A DNA stretch of 64,000 nucleotides from Strigamia acuminata (lineage: Eukaryota > Arthropoda > Chilopoda > Geophilomorpha > Linotaeniidae): positions 2,294,001 through 2,358,000 of the forward strand of contig OX442315.1 in NCBI GenBank assembly GCA_949358305.1, in the 5' to 3' direction. A program made the translations under genes and the position numbers. This document shows positions 31,042 through 42,113 of this stretch, piece after piece (the stretch's first letter is position 1; each line of letters starts with the position of its first letter). The notes beneath the pieces were generated by a model. The model was not told the origin of the DNA. It ran no database searches and saw only the letters and a list, made by a program, of their open reading frames with translations.

Positions 31042-33266
31042 ATGGGAGACCTTGTCTCACACAAGGTACGGAATCTCCTTTGTGCCATCCTCGATTCAAT
31101 CGTTAAAGACAGCNNNNNNNNNNNNNNNNNNNNNNNNNNNNNNNNNNNNNNNNNNNNNNNNNNNNNNNNNNNNNNNNNNNNNNNNNNNNNNNNNNNNNNN
31201 NNNNNNNNNNNNNNNNNNNNNNNNNNNNNNNNNNNNNNNNNNNNNNNNNNNNNNNNNNNNNNNNNNNNNNNNNNNNNNNNNNNNNNNNNNNNNNNNNNNN
31301 NNNNNNNNNNNNNAAGGTGTACACACCCTACAGAACGAACATCGCCTGGACTGGACACATTTCTGGGCCCCATCCTACATCCGGGCTACATAGCTTACAC
31401 TGTATTTCTTTATTTATTTGTTTGTTTATTTACTTATTTATTAATTTAATTTATTTATTTATTTATTTATTTTTTTTTTTAATTTATTTTTTTTTTTTTT
31501 TTTTTTCCCCCATTTTCATTGATGTGATCATCTCAATCGTTCATCTCTTCTTCAACAGGCACTGATGTTAACGAGGAAGAAGGCGGACGACTGTCCTTTA
31601 TGCAACACACGATCAGAAAATATGCAATATCATTTGCGAGAGACACACAGATTCGACGTACTGCCCACATTTCTGAAGCTAAGTGGGAAGGGCACGAAGA
31701 GAGGAGGTGATACCCCTCCCCACCACAGTGGTGCTCGACAACAGCAAGGGAACGAGAAGAAGAAGAAGGGTGACGAGGTGAGGGAAAAACAATTCGGTTT
31801 ATTTGTCATTGACATTTTCTCTCTCTAGGCAATCGTGGTAACACCAAAGACCATGAAGTTGTTGCGAGAAGGATACACGCAATGGGAGAAGAACGTGAGT
31901 GTCTCGCCCCAAGGACCTGCCCGGGCAACTAGACTGATCGATTGTCCGTCTGTTTGTTTGTTTGTTTTATTTCAGCAACCCATCGATTTGAATCGACAAG
32001 CTCGGGCCCTAGAGTTTTTGTTCGGGAAGACACGACCCGACGACGATGACAGTAGCGACATCGAAGACGACGAAGACGAAGGCGAAGACGAAGACGAAGG
32101 CGAAGGCGAAGGCGATGGAAACGGTGGAAACGACGGCGGTCGCGTCGGACATGGTCGCGGCACCGCTCCTGGACGCGGGATGAAGCGCGATTGCGGTCTA
32201 ATCGCTAGCATTGCGAAGAGCAAACGCGAACGTGAGGCTAAACAAATACGTGGACGCGGGCCGACTCCCACTACAAAGTCGTCGCCATCGTCGTCGTCGT
32301 CGTCGTCGCCGGACAATGACAAACCGGATCCGTTCAAGGTAAAGGAAAGGGATCCTTTCCGCTGCTCTCATTAATTTGGTGGTTCGTGTTTGACTGAAAT
32401 TTCAGACAGCCTTGTATCGCGAGAAACGAGACATCACGGGAAGCAAATGCGACAGTGTTTACTGCGCGGAGTCGACTAGTCCGCGACTGAGTTGCAAATC
32501 GTGTTCCTCTTCGGTACACGAAGAATGTGTGGGGCGGACATGGACCAACCGGAAAAGCTACACCAAGTTCTTTTGTAGCGGTTGTCGTAAAATTCGTCCC
32601 GCTCCTATCACGAAACTGCGGTGAGTGTTTTCTTTCATTTTATTCTGTAATTAACTATAATTTTTTTGACCACACCGTAGTCTAATTCGCTTGTTCATTA
32701 TTTTACACAGGTACTCCACTTACTCGATTGAGCAAAATCTCACCAAACACTTCAACATCTGCTTCCAACACGTCGCAGACGTACTCAATGGAAAGGTTAA
32801 AAGTTGGCGGATGAACCTCTTTGACAAAGGTGCCCCGAAGCGATCGTCCATGTCGACCAACCGACACGATTTACTGATCCAAGACGAAGAACTGGTACAG
32901 ACTATAGATTTTTTATTATTTTTATATGTTTTTGTTTGTTTGTTTGTTTGTTTGTTTGTTTGTTTGTTCGTTCTTTGCTTTCGTTCGATTGAATTTTGCT
33001 CATTTACATTTCAGTGCAAACGTTTTGCTCATTCTATTATAAAGAAAATAAGGACGGAGCTGCCCATAAAAACACAGTATGCGCAGACGTGGGGACCAGA
33101 CGGAATTGAAACATTCATGACAGCGGTCGCAATTCCCGAATTTCTGACCCGATTGATCTCTAAGATCGAGGACATCGACCGGGACCACGCAGACTTTTTC
33201 CTGGCTAATGTGGATCGCCCGCGGTATTTTGTTGACGATTTGAAAGACACGCGTGCCAGTCCGTGA
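31042..33266 (+). CDS. C2H2-like plus PHD-finger protein, interrupted by an assembly gap
   Basis: The start is ATG 31042 (MGDLVSHK), six bases after a TTTCAG acceptor. The rest of exon 1 runs into the gap. Exons after the gap keep phase: 31559-31777, 31829-31894, 31976-32338, 32406-32620, 32711-32894, 33015-33266. The first holds a C2H2-like finger (CPLC...HLRETH). The third is Asp/Glu-rich, then Gly/Arg-rich and Ser-rich. The fourth carries a C4HC3 arrangement (CDSVYC, CKSC, HEEC, CSGC) typical of PHD fingers, which bind histone H3 tails. The last two exons are helical and unrecognised. About 430 residues follow the gap. A poly(A) signal AATAAA lies just downstream (about 33325). Likely a nuclear chromatin or transcription factor. 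Confidence 0.72.
31114..31313. other. Assembly gap (200 N)
   Basis: An unbroken run of exactly 200 N, a conventional scaffold gap size. True length is unknown. Confidence 0.99.
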
Positions 33267-34361
33267 AACGGCACAGTTTGTCAGATTTTCTTTTCTATTT
33301 TTTATTTTTCATTTGTGGTTTCGAATAAACAAACACGCACCCCGTTTCGCATTGTTTTTCTTTCGTTTATTTATTTATCCATGCGTTTAACAAAATTTTC
33401 AGCACATAAATTGTTGTTGTGTAAAATTGCACACGCACGCGCGGTTGATTATATACACGCGCGTCCGATTTCCATACTCGCCTCTCGACCGCGCGAGCCT
33501 TGTGAAAGCCCTGTGGTTTCCCATCATCCCTCGGTTCATCCTACACGCGTTCTGCACGACGACGGCGTGGCAGCGAGTAGTTGGTCAACTGCCAAGTACT
33601 TTTCCAGCGAGAAAAAGAGGAAGAAAATTGAATCAACCGGTCTATCAACCGGCCTATCCATCGAATTAAGCAGGTATGTCGACGAGCGAGCGCCATGTTC
33701 GCGGACGGACACAGACGGGAACCACAAGCGGTGTAATTGTCACCATCTTGCTCCCACAGATATTTCGAGAGAAATATTTGACGAAAATAGCGTGGGTAGA
33801 TATTTTCACCAGTTGCATTCAAAAGCTAACATAATTTGTATTTTACTCTAAATTTAAATGAAGATTGGCATCATTTACCATTTAAACCCGTGATGAAATT
33901 TAAAACGCATCGGTATTTCAAGGGGGAAGGGAGGATAACACGTGTGCCATTGCTTCCCCTTTAATCACGTTCCCAGCACGTGACAACGATCACGTTCATC
34001 CGCGCTGCACACGCGCACCAACCCGCGCGCCATTTAATGACCGCGCGTTATTTGCAAACCCGAACCCCCTATTATCAGATACCCGTGTCCAACCCTTCTC
34101 GGAGGTTTGTTAAAAGATCTACTCGACCGACTCTGGTAAATCGCGAAGAAAGGTGCACCAAATGTTGTCGCAATAATGCATATACATATCGTGGGAATAT
34201 CCTGCATCCTATTTTCCCTGAAATACCAATGCAAATAGCCACCCGCGCTATTTCCACTGCAAAATTTTCTCGTTCGTCCGTACTTACTTTACTTTACTTT
34301 ACTTTACTTTTTTTTTGTTTTATTTTTTGTTTTTTTGTTTTGTTTTGTTTTGCCTAGGTCC
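33267..34361 (+). other. Intergenic/5' region of the piggyBac-type gene
   Basis: No coding sequence supported by splice sites. A donor-like GTAAAT at about 34134 could end an untranslated exon. T-rich repeats (TTTAC and TTTTG) at 34280-34355 lead into the acceptor CCTAG at 34357. Confidence 0.35.
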
Positions 34362-36684
34362 ATGACGGACGGTTTTCCAAAAACGCCCAACGACACGCGC
34401 GTATGGGCCGCCACGACGACGCGGTACCGACAGGACGTCGGATTCGACGGCGAAACACCCGGCTATCGCGGCCGATGCGTGGCTACCAGCTCGGAATTCG
34501 ACTATTTCGAGGAACTCTTCGGCGAGGCGGCCCGCTTCACCGTGACGGCGACGAACCGGGCCATTCGGAGAGAGGCGAAGCAGGAGAAAGAAGTGGGAAG
34601 AACGCGAGTACAGGTGTTGGGAAAAGTTGACGCACACGTTGCACACGTCGTTCACGGGGGTTCTCAGACGCGCTTTTGGTTGATTGTTCGTATAATATAC
34701 ATGTTTTTCGTTTTAGACGCGTTCGATGCAACGACCACGAGGTCCGAGAACTAGACAAAGAACGTTGGGTCGCCGTGGCTTGCGGTAGTGGCGCTGGAGC
34801 ACCCGGACCACAACGCAGTGTTTTGAGAGTGTGTATCACCGCGGCCGACAGAAGGGCAGCCGAGCTGGCCGCCGGGCGACAGCCCCGACTTCCGTCTCGA
34901 TCGCAACACCCGCCACAACCGAGAGGGACAGCGACAAGGGCGCGCGCGCGGGTCCGCCCTCTAACGCTCGATGAGTTTTATGTATATCTAGGGATCCACG
35001 TCTTGGCCGGCTACAACAAACAACCCGAATTGCGACACTACTGGTCGAGCAGCAACGTCGGCGATCTCGGTGCACCGGCCGTTGGGCGAGCCATGACACA
35101 CAAGAGGTTTCAGGAGATTTCGCTGGTACCTTCATTACGGCACGCAACCGTCCTACCAACGGTTGCACGTTACCGGCTCTGCACGCGGCCCCGATGGCGG
35201 CAGCACAACGGCGGAAAGGGTGTCATTTTTGAAAGAACGCGAACAGGACGACCGCGCGATGAAAGTTCGCTTGTTCGCCGACCTGGTCAACAAACGCTTC
35301 CGCGCATGTCGGCAACCAAGGACGACGCTCTGCATTGACGAGTCGATGATCGCCTTCCGAGGTCGATCAAAGATAAAAGTGCGTACATTTATTTATTTAT
35401 TCATCCAGTTGTCTACATTTGTTCATTCGTTCGGCAAATTTCTTCCAGGTCTTCCAACCGGCCAAACCCATCAAATGGGGATTTGAACTTTTCACGTTGT
35501 GCGAAGCGGGCACCGGCTACGTGCTGAACGACGAGGTGCACTTGGGTAAGCGCACCAAGATGTATTTTGACCCGGACGAAGAGCCGGAACCAGAGTGAGT
35601 CAATTCATCGCCTTTTCTATTTTCACCTCGGATTGCTTTACTCCAAACTTGCTAGGTATCCGGGTAGTGTCCTCGGACGCATCGTCGTATACGTGGCCAG
35701 ACACTATCTCGGCATGGGGTACACTATCGCCTGCGATAATCGATTTTCGTCCGCCGTGTTATTCGAACACCTCTTCACCCGCCACAACACCATGGCCGTG
35801 GGGACGCTGCGGGCCAATTCGGCCCAGATGCCATCAGATTTTTCGACACTCAGACGATATCAAGGCAACCGGAGAGGTAACGCATTTGCTCGGACGTGAA
35901 CGCGCGTTTGATTCATTCAATTATTAATTTTTATTCTATCTATCTCTCTCATTTTTTTTTTTTTTGTAGGCGATTTCATACAACGACAAAACGGTCGGTT
36001 GGTGCTCACTGCGTGGCGAGACACAACCACCGTGAGTTTGCTCAGTACGAACGTCGACCCACTGTCAGCGGCCGGCCGTGTCTCGCGTCGTATCGGTGGC
36101 AGGAACGTGGATATTGCATGTCCGGCGCCCGCACTGTCCTACATCGAAAATTTTCATTGGGTAGACGTCTTGAACCGACTCGTCTCCTCATTCCACATCG
36201 GACGCCGGTCCAGTTATTGGCACCGATACTTCTTCTTTCAAAAGCTGAATCAAGGTGGGATCAAGGCCCCAATCTCTGATTATTATCATTATTGTTATCG
36301 TTACAATCTTAATCTCGACTCGTCGTTTTCCATTTATTCCCCGCAGTGTGTGTCAACGCCCGAATCAACATGCGCGAAGTCACAGCCTCCGCGCGCGGCG
36401 ATCGATCGCAATTACAATTCCGAAGGGCACTTGTCGCTCAACTCTTGGCTCGGGAGAGGACGAGGACGACAACCACGGCCTCGCGCGCGGCCCTACCTAC
36501 TGGACCCGTCGTCCATCGAATGGAGCGCGCGGGGAAAAGTTGTCGATGCGTGGTGTGTCGCGAGGTCCACAAAGAACGCCACGAGAGCAGTTTCTGGTGC
36601 GCTCCCTGCCGGACCCACCTATGTCGCCCACGCTACCGCAATTGTTTCCAACTCCACGAAGCCGGCGTGGGTAGATTGCCGTGA
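34362..36684 (+). CDS. piggyBac-type transposase gene with introns (probably domesticated or decaying)
   Basis: Exons: 34362-34613, 34717-35378, 35449-35594, 35656-35876, 35970-36254, 36347-36684. The catalytic fold is the DDE_Tnp_1_7 family. The LTLDEFYVYLGIHVLAGYNK and YWSSS region opens it. The three expected aspartates are in CIDESM (about 35337), ACDNRF (about 35734) and HWVDVLN (about 36163). The last exon ends in the Cys-rich terminal domain (CRCVVC, CAPC, HLC, NCF) that binds transposon ends in this family. Exons 3-6 join in phase. Two defects stand out: the exon 1/2 junction is one base out of phase, and an extra G near 35126 shifts the frame inside exon 2 just before the YLHYGTQ segment. 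No TTAA-flanked inverted repeats were seen, and introns are unusual for active piggyBac. Either a domesticated gene with sequence errors or a recent pseudogene. Confidence 0.8.
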
Positions 36685-37106
36685 TTTTCTATGCTCTTTT
36701 GTTTGTAAAACTAAATAAATAAATAAATAAATAAACTTTTATGATTTCCACCAGAACATGTAACAATTTTTTTTTATCTATTTATCGTGTGATAGATGCA
36801 GCGGTGGCGATGATGAGATGACAATAATAATAGTAATAATAATAATAATAATTAAAATAAGAATGGGCATCAATTGACTCGTTGGTCTCGCGTCGGTTTT
36901 TGTATCGTCCGAGTCGCCCTCAAATTGTTTCGGGTTTTTCTGGTTGCTCGGTTTGAATGGCTTTGTCAAAAAGATCCGGGGGGCGACTCAACTTTGGAAA
37001 CGACCCCTAAAAAGAGAGAGAGAATGAAGGGGGGGGGAAAAAAAAAAAAAAAAAAAAAAAGAAAGAGAAAGAAAGAAAGAGATAGATACACTCACGAATC
37101 TGGCGA
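36685..37106. other. Region between two convergent genes
   Basis: Contains an (AAAT)n run with AATAAA signals at 36711-36735 for the upstream gene, a short AAT repeat, and a G8 run followed by poly-A (37030-37060). No gene seen. Confidence 0.5.
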
Positions 37107-38276
37107 TCAACCGCGAACTCCGTTCTTGGTTACGTCGAATTTGCCACTCCTTCCGCAACCGGTCTTTGAGACTTTCCACCAGCACTTCGAGCGCCCCTCT
37201 ATCTTCGCGGCCCGAACCCCTAGCTCCGTTGAATTATTTTTCAACTGCTCCGCATAACCTCCTACATACCGGGCCCACGATACTCCTTGTCCGGGTGGGC
37301 GCATTGCCCATTCCCGCTGCTGCCTCAGGTCTTCTTTGCGACACTTCTTTTGCCTCTTTAGGTCCTTTTCGCGCCACTCCTCCAACTGAATTTTTTTTTC
37401 TCGCTCCAGTTGCGCGAGACGCAATTGTAATTGATGCTCCTCATATTCCTTATGGTATTTCAATTGTTGTCGGTATTCTTTTTGGTGCCACGCATCCAGA
37501 TCTTTCATCCTCTCTGTGATCATCAATTTTTCTTTTTCCTCCAGTTGCCCTCGAAGCGATCCTATCTCTCGCTTCAACTCCCCCAACTCGTCATCCACGA
37601 CTCGACGCAACTGTCGCTGCTCCTCTCGTGTTTGTTGAATTTGCGCCAATAGAAACCGCGCGCTCATTGATTCTCCATTTTCTCGCTCTTCCTCTCCAAT
37701 CGCGCGTTTCCGTTTCTCTCCAATCGCGCGTTCCCAATCCTCTCCAATCGCGCGTTCCAAATCCTCTCCAATCGCGCGTTCCAGATCTTCTCCAATCGCG
37801 CGTTTCCGATTCTCCTCAATCGCGAGTTCCCGTTCCATCTCGACATCTTCTCCCATCGCGGGTCGCTCATCTCCTCCTCCTCCCTCGCATGGTACTTCTA
37901 CCTCAACCACCCCAATCTAGAGACACAGACCAGTAGATGGGTAAGTAAGTAAGTAAATGGACGAATTAATGGATCGAGGTGAACCAAGGCACGACATTAC
38001 AGATTCTCACTTCGATTTCGTGTTCCTCTTTAGCACTGCACAACGGTGCGTCGTTGACGTTGGCGGCGGCGGCGACAATAGTGAGGGTGGCGTCATCGTC
38101 CCCTTCCTCGTCATCGACCTGGAAATAATTAATCAATCAAATCAGAAAAATATGCACATACGCGCCGTACCACTCCGTTTAATAGCCCGGGTTCATAAGG
38201 ATGTAAACGCGCTTACCACGATAACGGGAATAGGTGGCCATCTTGGTCGCCTCTCTTCTTCACGCTTCGGTTCCAT
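37107..38276 (-). CDS. Coiled-coil protein with octapeptide repeats (325 aa, 3 exons)
   Basis: Exons on the minus strand: 38276-38217 (20 codons), 38118-38011 (36 codons), 37916-37107 (269 codons plus stop), all phase 0 with GT-AG introns. The ATG directly follows TTTTCAG. The protein starts basic/Pro-rich and continues with an acidic, Ala-rich exon. It then has five tandem copies of an RAIGEDLE-like octapeptide (24-bp DNA repeat, about 37690-37820), followed by about 130 residues of predicted coiled coil rich in Q/E/K/R (LKREIGSLRGQLEEKEKL and similar) and a basic C-terminus. Family unknown. Coiled coil implies oligomerisation. Confidence 0.72.
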
Positions 38277-38510
38277 CTGAAAACGGACAATTTCGACACC
38301 GCTGAGAGAATAAAACGACGATGGTGGTGGCAACATCAATGTTGGTTCGTTGTGCCACGAGTTTCCGGTTGTTGGGAAAGTAGAATAGTTGGACCACTCG
38401 CTGTGTGACGCCGTCGAGCGAGGGGGCAGCCACACGTGCGCGGCGAACTGAAATGTCGTGACACTACGGCGCTATGACGCGATACCTAGTGACACTAATT
38501 GCAAACAAAA

Positions 38511-38573
<63 letters not shown>

Positions 38574-38588
38574 ACAACAAACAACAAC
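38511..38588 (+). repeat. (CAA)n microsatellite
   Basis: About 25 tandem CAA/AAC triplets, immediately upstream of the SINE-like copy. Confidence 0.95.
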
Positions 38589-38614
38589 ACCGATAACGGC
38601 GACCTTTTATCGTC

Positions 38615-38850
38615 GGCCCAGGTGGTCGAGTGGGTAGTCACCCGCCTTACGGAGTCGTGGGTCGTGGGTTCGAGTCTCGACTCTCCCGAATTTTCGTTTC
38701 AGTCGATCTTCTTCATATCTACGGGATAAATATTCAAAAAAGACGATGTGTACGTGCCATTACACATACTCCCTTCCCCAGGGCCTGTGGGAGGGGGGGG
38801 AGGGGTCGAAAGATTTGATCCCTTTTATTTATTTACTTATTTTTTTTTTG
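38615..38850 (+). mobile_element. tRNA-derived SINE-like element
   Basis: An RNA polymerase III A-box-like TGGTCGAGTGGGTAG (38622) and B-box GGTTCGAGTC (38667-38676) have tRNA spacing, but the acceptor arms do not pair, so this is not a functional tRNA gene. A second copy with the same boxes lies at 60481-60557. The body to about 38850 is unrelated, with a GC-rich CCCCAGGGCCTGTGGG part and a T-rich tail. The right limit is uncertain. Confidence 0.6.
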
Positions 38851-38944
38851 GTTTTATTTAATTTATTTACGTTTTAAACTACTTATTCAGTCGTCGTAAC
38901 TAAACGACGAACGGATCTCTCATCTGTTTTGTTTCTCTATGATA

Positions 38945-38946
38945 TT

Positions 38947-38997
<51 letters not shown>

Positions 38998-39006
38998 TCT
39001 ATCTAT

Positions 39007-39051
<45 letters not shown>

Positions 39052-39057
39052 TTTTTT
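38945..39057 (+). repeat. (TTTA)n microsatellite
   Basis: About 28 tandem TTTA copies with one TCTA variant, ending in a T run before a possible acceptor (TTTTTGAAG) at about 39073. Confidence 0.95.
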
Positions 39058-39073
39058 TTTTAAATTTTTGAAG

Positions 39074-39314
39074 GGTTCCACCAACGCCACATCCATCTAC
39101 TATGTCGTACAAGATCGGAAAACCTCCCGGAGCGGTGACGGAAGCGGATAGTCACGGTCACGCAATTAGGCGCTCGGTCACGCGCGCGATTATTGCGTTT
39201 TATCCATTTTTTCACATCTTTTATTCAAATTTAATAAAATGTCACACTGAATCGATCGAATGCATTAGTTTAATGGACCGAACGAAAATAAAATTATACA
39301 AACTTTTTCCATAA
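39074..39314 (+). CDS. Doubtful small gene or terminal exon
   Basis: After the (TTTA)n tract and a weak AAG acceptor an ATG at 39102 opens a 70-codon frame (MSYKIGKPPGAV...). The first half is GC-rich like exons here. The second half is AT-rich and contains AATAAA at about 39234, so translation through it is unlikely to be meaningful. No neighbouring exon could be joined. Confidence 0.25.
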
Positions 39315-39336
39315 TTTGAGAAAAAGGAAAGAGAAA

Positions 39337-39337
39337 A

Positions 39338-39364
<27 letters not shown>
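39337..39364 (+). repeat. (CA)n microsatellite
   Basis: About 14 tandem CA dinucleotides. Confidence 0.95.
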
Positions 39365-39371
<7 letters not shown>

Positions 39372-39493
39372 CGAAGTGAAACAATTGCAAAACAGACAAA
39401 TAAATAAATAAATGGACGAATGAACCGAATAAATGAATAAACTGAACAGCAAATAAAGTTTTGTTCCTTTAGGCGCACCCCCTCCCCCCCCCC

Positions 39494-40043
39494 CTAATAC
39501 TCCATCGAACCATCACTGTCGTTGATAGTCTTTCCGGCATCCTTTCCCCTCCCGTCGCAATCTTCTTCTCCATCGCCTTCGCTTTCCTCCTCCTCTTCGA
39601 TCTTCTCCAGGCGCTCTCGCCACCTCGCTTCCATACCCAACACAACTCTCTCCATTCTTGCCATCATCTCCTCGAATCCTTTTGCCACCGTCTTCTCGAT
39701 CCTCCCCATCCTTTTCATCACCGCCTTCTCAATCTTGTCCGCAACTATTCTCTCCACCTTCCTGGCACCTGGTGTCCTTGGTGTCAAGAGCGACCTCTGA
39801 AAAACGAGGAAAGAGAATTAACGAATACACAAATAAATAGGTGGGCGAAAATTTTGATAGAATACTGACCCTTCTTCTTTTTGCGGGAGTGCCCGCTTTC
39901 TTCGAATCCACCGAGCGACGTTTATTAGACGCCCCGGAACAAATGATCGTCGACGGCGGCGGGGAACAACTGATCGTCGACGGCGGCGACGTATAGTCGA
40001 CGCACTGCAAAATGGAGACAGGAGACGACATGGTGGATTCCAT
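39494..40043 (-). CDS. Coiled-coil/acidic-tail protein, paralogue 2 (158 aa)
   Basis: Minus-strand coding exons are 40043-39870 (58 codons) and 39796-39494 (100 codons plus stop), phase 0. ATG lies five bases after an AAG acceptor preceded by a long T/A run. A further untranslated exon probably ends at a GTAAGT donor at 40537-40532, where GTAAGTTAACCATTT matches the equivalent donor of the 60.9-kb paralogue. Exon 1 is Ser/Pro-rich and ends in a basic patch (KKAGTPAKRRR). Exon 2 begins RSLLTPRTPG, continues as a coiled coil (VERIVADKIEKAVMKRMG...), and ends in an acidic tail finishing SDGSMEY. Function unknown. Confidence 0.68.
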
Positions 40044-40048
40044 TTTTT

Positions 40049-40899
40049 CTTCCATGAAAAAAAAAAAAATAAAAAAAAAAAAGTAATAAAGTGAAAACAA
40101 AACACGCGGGATTATGGTTTTAATGTCGGGAACCTGGAAATCGAGACGCCATTTTTGTCAACGAAACGTTATATTTTATTACATTTCAATGACGAGAATG
40201 GCCACTTTTGACTGACTAAAAAATTGATAAAAACGATAATTTATGACGAAAAGAAAAAGAAAGAAAAGACGCTATTCCGGTACTGGGAACCGGGAATTCC
40301 CGAAAAAAGAGAAAACGAAAACCCCGCGCGAGACGTTAAACTCAATATCGCTTGGTTTCTGTTGGCGGCGACAACAACAACGTGGGGCGGAAAAATAAAA
40401 AATGGCTACGCGCGTGGCTCGCCAAATTCCACGTGGATATGCGTTTGGGCGCGTGTTTGGACGTGCATTTAGGAGTGCGGGTGGGCGAGTTTTGTGTGTG
40501 TATGTGTGTATGTGAATATGTGAAATGGTTAACTTACCTTTTAACGTTCTCACACGGTTGGTCGACAGTGAGCGAGTGTGAGCAAGTGAGTGGTTGAGTC
40601 CACGCGACAGATGGCGGCAACGGCCAAACTTATTTATTTATTTTATTTTATTTTATTTTATTTTATTTTTTTTTTCTTTTTCTTTTTCTTTTAATTAATT
40701 AATTTATCAATTATTTTAATAATTCACCAATAAATATTTTTTCTTTAATTTTCACCCATTTTATTTTTCAAACACGCGCGGTTGTATACGCGCGACGCTA
40801 GCGACGCGTTTAACCCGGTGTCGGAACCATTAACCACAGCGAAGCAAACGAAGCATCATTGGCATCCCGGTATCGCACCTCGACTCGCGCATTTACCGT
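40049..40899. other. Divergent intergenic region between paralogue 2 and the Ala-rich gene
   Basis: Holds the presumed first intron and untranslated exon of the minus-strand coiled-coil gene, a GTGAGCGAGTGTGAGCAAGTGAG motif at 40568-40590 shared with other paralogues' 5' regions, and a (TTTTA)n run at 40627-40670. To the right lies a plus-strand donor CC-GTAAGT at about 40900 for the next gene. Confidence 0.4.
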
Positions 40900-41385
40900 A
40901 AGTAAACAATCGATTGTTTCCGGAGGGAATTTGTCCGAATTGAATCAATTCGGCAATTTATCGATCGAGGGTTTGAACAATTGTTCGATAGACGAATTTG
41001 AGGAGGAGCGAACAAACAAACAAACAAATAATTAGACAGACGGGCGCGATGAAGCGTAGCGAGTGTTTCTCGCCTCCGTGTTGACGGAACGCGACATACA
41101 TACCAGATTTCGGCAACAACTGTGGCACAATAACTCGAAAACCAACGTCCAATCTAGCCTGACCGAACAACGCAAAACAAAACACTACAAAATCAATCAA
41201 AATAACAAACAAATAGACGGTAAATTTAAAAATTCAAAACAGAATTTCCAATTTCAAGTTGTTAAATCATCCTCGGTGCAGTGTTATTGCCGACATCGGG
41301 TTTATATGTTCCGTCAACATGCATCCCAGCTTCGACTCAAGTTTCTTCTCCGCTTATTTCGTTCAACTTTTATTATCTTTTATCT

Positions 41386-41387
41386 AT

Positions 41388-41448
<61 letters not shown>
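41386..41448 (+). repeat. (TTTA)n microsatellite upstream of an acceptor
   Basis: About 16 TTTA copies followed by T-rich sequence and the CCTAG acceptor directly before ATG 41476. Confidence 0.95.
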
Positions 41449-41452
<4 letters not shown>

Positions 41453-41475
41453 TTTTTTATATTTTTGTTTCCTAG

Positions 41476-41653
41476 ATGGCAGACAGTGATGATGAACGAT
41501 CGCGTCGAATCCGAGGACGGGGTAGGGCGGCGTGGAGGGGTGTCCCCTCGATTAACGAGATGTGGGCGTCGCCCCTACCCCGCCCTCAGCAGTTCGCACT
41601 TAGACGCGACGCCCAACCGAGGTGAGTAAATTGCAAATTGACACGATTGGTCG

Positions 41654-41696
<43 letters not shown>

Positions 41697-42113
41697 TATT
41701 TATTTATTCTTTGTTGCAGCCTTCCGCCGCCACCACGGCCGCCGATAATGCGACATCGAATTGCGGCACTTCGTGCGTCGGCGGAGGCGGAAGGACGCGC
41801 GCGTGCAACTGCGCGCGCGACCGGGTCGGTTGAGTTTGCCGCCCAAGTGCGGGACCCGGCGTTGTCTTTGAGCATGGTGGCCACGGCGGCTGCCGCAGCG
41901 GCCATGACTCTGTCGCAGTCGGTCAGAGCGACACGGGAGTCGGTGGCGGCGGTGGCAGGGGTCGTCGCGTCGGCCAACGTCACTGACCCCAACGTCGTGG
42001 CCGCCATTGAAGAGGCTGTCGATGCCGCCGTAGCCTCATCCGAAGCAGCCGAGGAGGTGCGACGGGCAACTTTGTTCGCGGCCGAGATGGCAACTCGTCA
42101 CTTTAATTTTTAA
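41476..42113 (+). CDS. Ala-rich helical protein (179 aa, 2 coding exons)
   Basis: Exons 41476-41621 and 41720-42113 join in phase 2. ATG directly follows the acceptor TTTCCTAG. A probable untranslated exon ends at the GTAAGT donor at about 40900. The N-terminus is acidic then Arg/Gly-rich (RSRRIRGRGRAAWRG). A Pro-rich linker follows. The C-terminal 110 residues are very Ala/Val-rich with regular charged residues, predicting long amphipathic helices rather than membrane segments. Family unknown. The intron carries a (TTGA)n repeat. AATAAA lies at about 42189. Confidence 0.68.
41655..41694 (+). repeat. (TTGA)n microsatellite within an intron
   Basis: Ten tandem TTGA copies, followed by TTTA copies up to the splice acceptor. 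Confidence 0.95.

Noticed and set aside
31032-31449. Reading frames spanning the run of N
   Set aside because: They are open only because unknown bases are not stops.
35110-35140. A tiny intron explaining the piggyBac frame change
   Set aside because: The only GT...AG candidates there are too short or do not restore the frame; an extra base is simpler.
38615-38695. Functional tRNA gene
   Set aside because: A and B boxes are present but acceptor and T stems do not pair.
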